Translations under genes and position numbers: made by a program
The notes under the pieces: model-generated
Seen by the model: only the letters and a program-made list of their open reading frames with translations
Told to the model about the DNA's origin: nothing
The model's database searches: none
Assembly (NCBI GenBank): GCA_031291435.1
Contig: JARLJC010000240.1
Location: forward strand, 1-35,183
DNA from: Alphaproteobacteria bacterium
Lineage (GTDB): Bacteria; Pseudomonadota; Alphaproteobacteria; UBA9219
Length of the DNA: 35,183 nucleotides
Direction: 5' to 3'
Part shown: positions 28,041-35,183 of the stretch, one piece after another
Position numbering within the stretch: the first letter of the stretch is position 1
Layout of the letters: the number at the start of each line of letters is the position of its first letter

Positions 28041-28262
28041 ATGCGCGCGACCGTGACCCAGATCGGTAACTCGACCGGCCTCATCCTGCCCAAGGAAGCC
28101 GCCGCGCGGCTTAAAATCGGCAAGGGGGACAGCGTTTTCCTCACCGAAACCGCCGATGGTTATGCCGTCACCGCTTACGACCCCGAATTCGAGGCGCAAA
28201 TTCTTTCCGCACGGAAAGGCATGGCGCAATATCGCAACGCCCTGCGCAAGCTCGCGGAATGA
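28041..28262 (+). CDS. AbrB/MazE-type antitoxin
   Basis: A 73-residue protein with an N-terminal swapped-hairpin AbrB-like DNA-binding domain: VTQIGNSTGLILPKEAAARLKIGKGDSVFL is the typical pattern. The C-terminal part (YDPEFEAQILSARKGMAQYRNALRKLAE) is the expected toxin-binding helix. It would neutralise the adjacent Doc toxin and repress its own promoter. The ATG at 28041 is chosen for the GGAG at 28031-28034; the frame could start at a TTG at 28029 but that overlaps the ribosome site. Its stop overlaps the toxin start by four bases (ATGA). Confidence 0.9.
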   Translation: MRATVTQIGNSTGLILPKEAAARLKIGKGDSVFLTETADGYAVTAYDPEFEAQILSARKGMAQYRNALRKLAE

Positions 28263-28639
28263 AACGCTGGCGCTGGCTTCAGGAAGCGGCTGTTATTGCC
28301 ATTCACGGCGAACAAATCGCCGAACACGGGGGCGAGGACGGCATTCGCGATGCGGGACTCCTAAGCTCGGCGCTGGCGCGGCCGCAGAACAAGGCGATTT
28401 ACGCCAAAGCTTCGCGCTTCGATTTGGCCGCCGCCTATGCCTTCGGCATCGCGCGCAACCATCCTTTCGTCGATGGCAATAAACGCGCGGGCTTCCTTGC
28501 CGCCTATGTTTTTCTTGATCTGAACGGCGCAGCCCTTGCAGCCGACGAAACTTCGGCAGTCGAGGCGATGTTGAGCCTCGCCTCAGGCAAAATGAAGGAA
28601 AAACAATTTTCGGACTGGCTTAAAGCGCATTCCGAATAG
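28259..28639 (+). CDS. doc: Doc/Fic-family toxin
   Basis: A 126-residue Fic-fold protein of the Doc type. The motif HPFVDGNKR at residues 68-76 carries the catalytic histidine and nucleotide-binding loop. Doc proteins phosphorylate elongation factor Tu in the P1 phage system, blocking translation; by analogy this is the toxin. N-terminal residues (GEQIAEHGGEDGIRDAGLLSSALARPQ) are also typical of the family. It is coupled to the antitoxin by a four-base overlap. No truncation is visible, so the module looks intact. It lies between yqeY and dnaG. Confidence 0.92.
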   Translation: MKRWRWLQEAAVIAIHGEQIAEHGGEDGIRDAGLLSSALARPQNKAIYAKASRFDLAAAYAFGIARNHPFVDGNKRAGFLAAYVFLDLNGAALAADETSAVEAMLSLASGKMKEKQFSDWLKAHSE

Positions 28640-28677
28640 AACTTTCAAAACCCATCAAAATTCGCCAGATTACGGCC

Positions 28678-30552
28678 ATGTCTTTCCCGCCCGCCTTTCT
28701 TGAAGAAATCCGCAACCGGCTGCCTTTATCGGGCGTGATCGGGGCGCGGCTGCGGCTGGTGCGCGCGGGGCGGGAGTTCAAGGGATGCTGCCCCTTCCAT
28801 AACGAAAAGACGCCAAGTTTCTACGTCAATGATGACAAGCAGTTCTTTCATTGCTTCGGCTGCGGCGCGCATGGCGATGTGATCGGCTTTACGATGCGCA
28901 ACGACCGGATGAGTTTTCCGGAAGCGGTCGAGAGTCTGGCGGGACAGGCGGGGTTGCAGGTGCCGCGCGACACGCCGGTGGAACGCGAGAAATTCGATGC
29001 CGAGAAAAGATTGCTGCAATTGCTCGACCGCGTCACGGCGTGGTTCGAGGAACAGCTATTCGCCCCCGGCGGGCGCGAGGCGCTGGCCTATCTGCGCGGA
29101 CGCGGGTTGAGCGACGACGCCATTCGCCGTTTCCGTCTGGGTTATGCGCCCAATGACGGGCAGAGCCTGCTACGCAAAATGACAGGCGAAGGCTATAAAA
29201 TCGAAGAGCTCGCCGCCGTCGGCCTCGCCAAAAAAGCCGAGGACCGCAACGAGTATTACAGTTTCTTCCGCAACCGCGTGCTATTCCCTGTCGGCGACCG
29301 GCGCGGACGCACCGTCGCGTTCGGTGCGCGCATCATGGGCGAGGGCGAACCGAAATATCTCAACTCACCCGACCATCCCCTGTTTCATAAAGGGCAATTG
29401 CTTTACGGGTTGTCACGGGCGCGCGCGGCGCTGGGACAAGGCCAGCCCATCATCGTGGTCGAAGGCTATATGGATGTGATCGCGCTGGCCGAAGCGGGCT
29501 ATACCGGGGCGGTCGCCCCGCTCGGCACCGCCCTTACCGAAGACCAGATTCAGATTTTGTGGAAACTCCTGCCCGCCCCCGACAACCGCGAGGCCAGCCG
29601 GGATTACAGCCCGATTCTCTGTTTCGACGGCGATAATGCCGGGTTGCGGGCCGCCGCCCGGGCCGTGGAACGAGCTTTACCCCTCCTCACCCCCGCCCAG
29701 ACCCTGCGCATCGCCACCATGTCGGGGGCCAAAGACCCGGACGAACTGATCCGCCAGTCGGGCAAGTCGGCCTTCGACGCAATCCTTAAGCAAGCTCAAC
29801 CGATGATCGAGGTTTTGTGGAATAACGCTTTGGAAAACCGGCAACTCCGCACCCCGGAAGAACGTGGCGCTTTTGCGGCAATCCTTAAGAGCAAGGTCGC
29901 CCAAATCAAGGATGAGCAGCTCCGCCACCTTTATCACAACGAGTTCCGCAAGCGCATCGACGACGCTTTTGGCTGGAAACCGCGCGAATTCGTCAAGCGC
30001 GAAGGCTTCGGCGGCGGCAAGCAGGGCTGGAAACCGTCCCTTCCCACCCCCAATCTGGTGCGCCGTTCACCCAGCAACGGGCCGCGGATTATGGAAAAAA
30101 TCCTGCTCGCGTTAACGATTAACCACCCCGCCTTGTTCGATGAATTCGGCGAAGAATTCGCGCGTTTGCAGTTCCAGAACGCGGATTACGAACAGCTGCG
30201 GCAGCGGGTTGTGGAGATATTATCGGATCATCATGACGGCCCCCTTGACCCCGAGGGCCTCTATCGCCATCTATCGGAGGCGGGGAGTGAGGTTCTCGAC
30301 GATATCCTGTCCGATCATACTTACACGCATGCCGAATTCGCGCGCGCCCATTGCGCGCTTGACCAGGCGCGTAAAGGTTGGGTATCTATATGGAACAAGC
30401 ACTTGCAAGACCAGCTTCAAAGCGATTTGCAGGAGGCTAAACGACGCTTTAAAGAAGACGGCTCGGACGAAAGTTTAAGCCGCCTTAATGCGTTGCGTGC
30501 GCAGATCGAGACGATGAACGAGGCGGCATCCGCTATGGACGACAAAGCCTAG
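28678..30552 (+). CDS. dnaG: DNA primase
   Basis: A 624-residue primase that lays down RNA primers at the replication fork. The N-terminal zinc-binding domain has C38, H41, C59 and C62 (CCPFH and FHCFGCGAHGD). The central TOPRIM core shows IIVVEGYMDVIAL, APLGTALTEDQ and CFDGDNAG with the metal-binding acids, and KDPDEL. The C-terminal helicase-binding region (from about 460) is more variable. Length is normal. The start ATG at 28678 has no strong ribosome site. rpoD follows after 33 bases, the usual pairing. The gene begins 38 bases after the doc gene. Confidence 0.97.
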   Translation: MSFPPAFLEEIRNRLPLSGVIGARLRLVRAGREFKGCCPFHNEKTPSFYVNDDKQFFHCFGCGAHGDVIGFTMRNDRMSFPEAVESLAGQAGLQVPRDTPVEREKFDAEKRLLQLLDRVTAWFEEQLFAPGGREALAYLRGRGLSDDAIRRFRLGYAPNDGQSLLRKMTGEGYKIEELAAVGLAKKAEDRNEYYSFFRNRVLFPVGDRRGRTVAFGARIMGEGEPKYLNSPDHPLFHKGQLLYGLSRARAALGQGQPIIVVEGYMDVIALAEAGYTGAVAPLGTALTEDQIQILWKLLPAPDNREASRDYSPILCFDGDNAGLRAAARAVERALPLLTPAQTLRIATMSGAKDPDELIRQSGKSAFDAILKQAQPMIEVLWNNALENRQLRTPEERGAFAAILKSKVAQIKDEQLRHLYHNEFRKRIDDAFGWKPREFVKREGFGGGKQGWKPSLPTPNLVRRSPSNGPRIMEKILLALTINHPALFDEFGEEFARLQFQNADYEQLRQRVVEILSDHHDGPLDPEGLYRHLSEAGSEVLDDILSDHTYTHAEFARAHCALDQARKGWVSIWNKHLQDQLQSDLQEAKRRFKEDGSDESLSRLNALRAQIETMNEAASAMDDKA

Positions 30553-30585
30553 CGATGGGCCTAACGATGGGGATCAGGGTAAATT

Positions 30586-32919
<2,334 letters not shown>

Positions 32920-32945
32920 GGCTGCGGCTGTATCGTTAAATCAAA

Positions 32946-32977
32946 AGCGCCGGCCTTCAGGGTCGGCGCTTTTTTTT
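32946..32977 (+). terminator. Rho-independent terminator of rpoD
   Basis: Stem AGCGCCG...CGGCGCT with a short inner pairing and a small loop, followed by seven T residues, 27 bases after the stop. Confidence 0.92.
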
Positions 32978-32994
32978 ACCGTCCGTCGCTATCG

Positions 32995-33331
32995 TTTATC
33001 CGCAGATGACGCAGATAAACGCAGATGAAAAACCAGGCAATGTTTCCCTCTCCCGCAATGCGGGCGAGGACCTTTTGCCTCTCTTAATTACGGATCACCA
33101 AAATTATCTGGAATTTTCCGTCATCCCCTTGGTCAGCGGGGATCCATGCCATGACACCCAAAGTCCATTGAATATCAAATAATTCTCTTGCAGCAAGATG
33201 GATCCCCGCCTTCGCGGGGATGACGAACAAAGGGCGAGTAATTCCGGTGATCCGTATGACAGAACGCCACGCAAACCGCTTGTGGGAAAATTTGTTTGAT
33301 CCCGCGGATATCTGCGTCATCTGCGGATAAA
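32995..33331. repeat. Nested inverted-repeat element between rpoD and cheR
   Basis: Three pairs of inverted repeats sit one inside another in this 427-base gap without genes. Outer: a perfect 23-bp pair at 32995-33017 and 33309-33331 (core ATCCGCAGATGACGCAGATA). Middle: ACGGATCACC at 33090-33099 with GGTGATCCGT at 33246-33255, plus GGAATT/AATTCC. Inner: CGTCATCCCC and GCGGGGATCCAT (33119-33147) with their reverse complements (33198-33225). The inner right arm is itself a hairpin CCCCGC...GCGGGG. No protein is encoded. The pattern suggests repeated insertion of palindromic elements. Confidence 0.75.
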
Positions 33332-33346
33332 ACCAAAACAGGTCTT

Positions 33347-34195
33347 CTATTCCCGCATGAAGATCGTTGGTGCCACGGAACGCAGCGGCAGGGAGAATCC
33401 CGCCGTCGCTTCGGAGTGACCGATCAGCAGATAGCCGCCGGGACGTAAGTGATGACAAAGGCGTTGCAGAACCCTCTCTTGCGTCGCTTTGTCAAAATAG
33501 ATGAGGATGTTGCGGCAGAAGATGATGTCGATCATGTCTTCCACGCCATATTGCTCGTCCATCAGATTAAGGCGGCCGAAGCGAACACTGGCGCGCAGAT
33601 CCGGCATCACCCTGACGGTTCGTTTCGTGCGGTCGCGGGCGCGAAGAAAATAGCGTTTCCGGAAAGGCTCTGGAACGGGAGAGATCATCTCTTCCGGATA
33701 GATTCCCAGCAAAGCCTTATCCAGAACTTCCGTACAAATATCGGTGCCCAGGATGGAATAGCGGTAGCCCCGGTAGGCGGCGCCGAAGTCGTGCAACACC
33801 ATAGCCAGGGTATAGGGTTCGGCTCCCGTCGAGCAGGCGGCGCTCCATGCTTTCAGCGTGCGGTTGCATCCCGCGCCCGCCTCGGCCAGGGCCGGCAACC
33901 CTTGTGTGATGAGAAACTGGAAATGTTGCGGTTCCCGGAAGAATTCGGTCTTGTTGGTGGTGACCGCATCGATCAGATGGATGATTTCATCGCCGACGTC
34001 ATTTTGCTCGAAGAAATGGTCGCAATAGGCATTGAGGCTGGAAAGCCCCAGAATATTGACACGACGGCGCAAGCGGCCTTCGACCATGACCTTCTTTACG
34101 GGCGGCATTTTGATGCCGCAATAGGTCTCGATGAAACTGGCCAGACGCCGGAATTGTTGCGGACTTAAGCGATCTTGGGTTGCGGAGGAGGCCAT
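33347..34195 (-). CDS. cheR: Chemotaxis methyltransferase CheR
   Basis: A 282-residue enzyme that methylates glutamates of chemoreceptors using S-adenosylmethionine. The N-terminal helical domain holds IKMPPVKKVMVEGRLRRRV; the catalytic domain has TNKTEFFREPQHF, WSAACSTGAEPYTLAM, ILGTDIC, IIFCRNILIYFD and LRPGGYLLIGHSE, all expected. Length is normal. It begins 4 bases after cheW on the minus strand. It is the last gene of the visible chemotaxis run before the repeat element. An intact protein is likely. Confidence 0.97.
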   Translation of the reverse strand: MASSATQDRLSPQQFRRLASFIETYCGIKMPPVKKVMVEGRLRRRVNILGLSSLNAYCDHFFEQNDVGDEIIHLIDAVTTNKTEFFREPQHFQFLITQGLPALAEAGAGCNRTLKAWSAACSTGAEPYTLAMVLHDFGAAYRGYRYSILGTDICTEVLDKALLGIYPEEMISPVPEPFRKRYFLRARDRTKRTVRVMPDLRASVRFGRLNLMDEQYGVEDMIDIIFCRNILIYFDKATQERVLQRLCHHLRPGGYLLIGHSEATAGFSLPLRSVAPTIFMRE

Positions 34196-34199
34196 GGTG

Positions 34200-34694
34200 T
34201 TAGCCTGGTTCCGCGCCGGCTTCGATGAAGGCCGTCTCTTCGCTGGAAAACAAGCGGGTTAGATCAAAAATGATGACGAAGGAGTCGTTACGCCGTCCGA
34301 CGCCGCGGATGTAATCGGATCGCCAGTGGGTTCCGACATCCGGAGGCGGTTCCATCTCATGATCGTCTAGGGATGTTACTTCGAAAACGCGGTCTGCCAG
34401 CATGCCCATGGTCAGGATTTTTCCGCCGTTCTCGACGTCGAGGACGATGATTCGGGTTTGCTCGGTGGTTTCCGCCGCCGGCAAGCCGAGTTTGGTTCGC
34501 AGATTGATCACCGGAACCGAGCGGCCGCGCACATCGATCATCCCCAACATGAACGGCGGCGCATAGGGCACGCGGGTGACCGGCTGGGCATCGAGAATTT
34601 CCCGCACCCGATCGACGTCCACGGCGAATATCTCGCGGTCAATACCGAGCGTGACATACTGCGCCCCGTCACGGGAGGCATTGATTCCAGCCAT
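34200..34694 (-). CDS. cheW: Chemotaxis coupling protein CheW
   Basis: A 164-residue CheW adaptor that links chemoreceptors to the CheA kinase. Family elements are YVTLGIDREIFAVDVDRVREIL, VTRVPYAPPFMLGMIDVRGRSVPVINLRTKLGLP and DRVFEVTSL, with the closing FDLTRLFSSEE. The ATG at 34694 is chosen because AAGGAG lies about five bases upstream; the next in-frame ATG at 34697 is too near that site. A much longer open frame continues upstream to 34982 but overlaps the receptor gene and matches nothing. cheR follows with a 4-base gap. Confidence 0.96.
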   Translation of the reverse strand: MAGINASRDGAQYVTLGIDREIFAVDVDRVREILDAQPVTRVPYAPPFMLGMIDVRGRSVPVINLRTKLGLPAAETTEQTRIIVLDVENGGKILTMGMLADRVFEVTSLDDHEMEPPPDVGTHWRSDYIRGVGRRNDSFVIIFDLTRLFSSEETAFIEAGAEPG

Positions 34695-34797
34695 CATCAC
34701 TCCTTTGCAAATTGCCTGTTTCTTCTGGTCTTGCCGAAGAAGGTCAGGGGTTCGAGAGCAGAGCATGACGGCATGCCCTGCTCCACTCGGCGGCGTG

Positions 34798-35183
34798 TCA
34801 AAAATGTTCGAAGTCGGCATCATGCGTGTCGGCTCCGCCATTCGCCAGATCGAGAGCGAAACCGCGATCGCGGCTATTTTTTTTTGCCGGCGTGACTTGG
34901 ACCGGTGTGGCCTCAAACGTTTTGTGCGATCGCGTTGGCGCCGTAACGGTTTTCTTGCGTTTCGATGCGCCTGACGGTGCACCGCGCGGCACCGCCGCCG
35001 GATTTCTCCGCAAGTTTCCGGCGTCGGTGTTTTCGGTGCGGAAATAGGCGATGGTTTCCTGCAACTGCTCGGCCTGGGCGGCCAGTTCTTCGGAGGTCGC
35101 CGACATCTCTTCCGAGGCGCCGGCGTTCTGCTGGGTGACGGTGTCGAGCTGCTGGATCGCCGTGTTGATCTGTTCGGCGCCGA
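34798..35183 (-). CDS. Methyl-accepting chemotaxis protein, C-terminal end (cut by window edge)
   Basis: The last 128 residues of a chemoreceptor; the start lies beyond the window. The visible N-terminal part (INTAIQQLDTVTQQNAGASE, then SATSEELAAQAEQLQETIAYF) is the adaptation helix with its methylation sites. A linker rich in Lys, Pro and Thr follows, then the end ALDLANGGADTHDADFEHF. A final aromatic DADFEHF-like pentapeptide tether is common in alphaproteobacterial receptors and would recruit CheR or CheB. A run of nine A residues in the linker (near 34880) is a possible slippage site. cheW begins 103 bases further. Confidence 0.93.
   Translation of the reverse strand, partial: GAEQINTAIQQLDTVTQQNAGASEEMSATSEELAAQAEQLQETIAYFRTENTDAGNLRRNPAAVPRGAPSGASKRKKTVTAPTRSHKTFEATPVQVTPAKKNSRDRGFALDLANGGADTHDADFEHF

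Noticed and set aside
32978-33346. A CRISPR array or tRNA in the rpoD-cheR gap
   Set aside because: The repeats are inverted and nested, not regularly spaced direct repeats, and no cloverleaf with tRNA consensus is seen.
34695-34982. Long N-terminal extension of cheW
   Set aside because: A strong ribosome site sits at the inner ATG and the extension overlaps the receptor gene in another frame without any resemblance to a domain.

Overview
The window looks like chromosomal DNA of an alphaproteobacterium, probably a Rhodospirillales-like or other early-branching lineage. The signs are an Usg-family gene, an aminotransferase-lapA-pyrF-trpF run, a yqeY/dnaG/rpoD order without rpsU, GroEL ending in Gly/Met repeats, and a chemoreceptor tail ending in DADFEHF. 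I cannot name a genus. Coding density is high, and most genes are housekeeping genes in short, tightly packed operons.

Layout: (1) 1-2025, end of groES and complete groEL, with an inverted pair of palindromic repeats between them. (2) 2090-5701, an accessory stretch: three small unknown genes, a remnant of a PIG-L deacetylase 3' end, an intact PIG-L deacetylase coupled to a DJ-1/PfpI-like gene that lacks the usual catalytic cysteine, and an unknown gene. (3) 5776-9257, usg with a perfect 16-bp hairpin in front of it, ftsH with a small membrane-protein gene, and a convergent coiled-coil gene. (4) 9428-13981, a plus-strand operon of a flavin oxidoreductase, a fused LpxB-glycosyltransferase protein and a divergent acetylglutamate-kinase-like protein. 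(5) 14073-15518, a putative secreted protein built of three related beta domains. (6) 15527-21432 on the minus strand, read in the order yidC, aminotransferase, lapA, pyrF, trpF, degenerate EAL protein; yidD lies divergently beside yidC. (7) 21766-25822, a structured repeat element, a manC-type gene, two tandem type IV pilin-like genes each with its own terminator, and a third relative that has lost the prepilin motif and gained a lysine-rich tail. (8) 25831-32919, comM, a short inverted-repeat element, yqeY, an AbrB/Doc toxin-antitoxin pair, dnaG and rpoD. (9) 32995-33331, nested inverted repeats. (10) 33347-35183, start of a chemotaxis cluster on the minus strand (receptor, cheW, cheR).

How the genes work together: GroESL and FtsH handle protein folding and quality control. 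YidC and YidD insert membrane proteins. LpxB-GT, ManC, LapA and PIG-L point to envelope glycan and lipid A work. The pilin-like genes next to comM suggest, but do not prove, a DNA-uptake or surface-fibre role. The most unusual items are the LpxB-glycosyltransferase fusion, the three-member pilin-like cassette, an abrupt synonymous-codon switch inside rpoD, and two multi-hairpin repeat elements.
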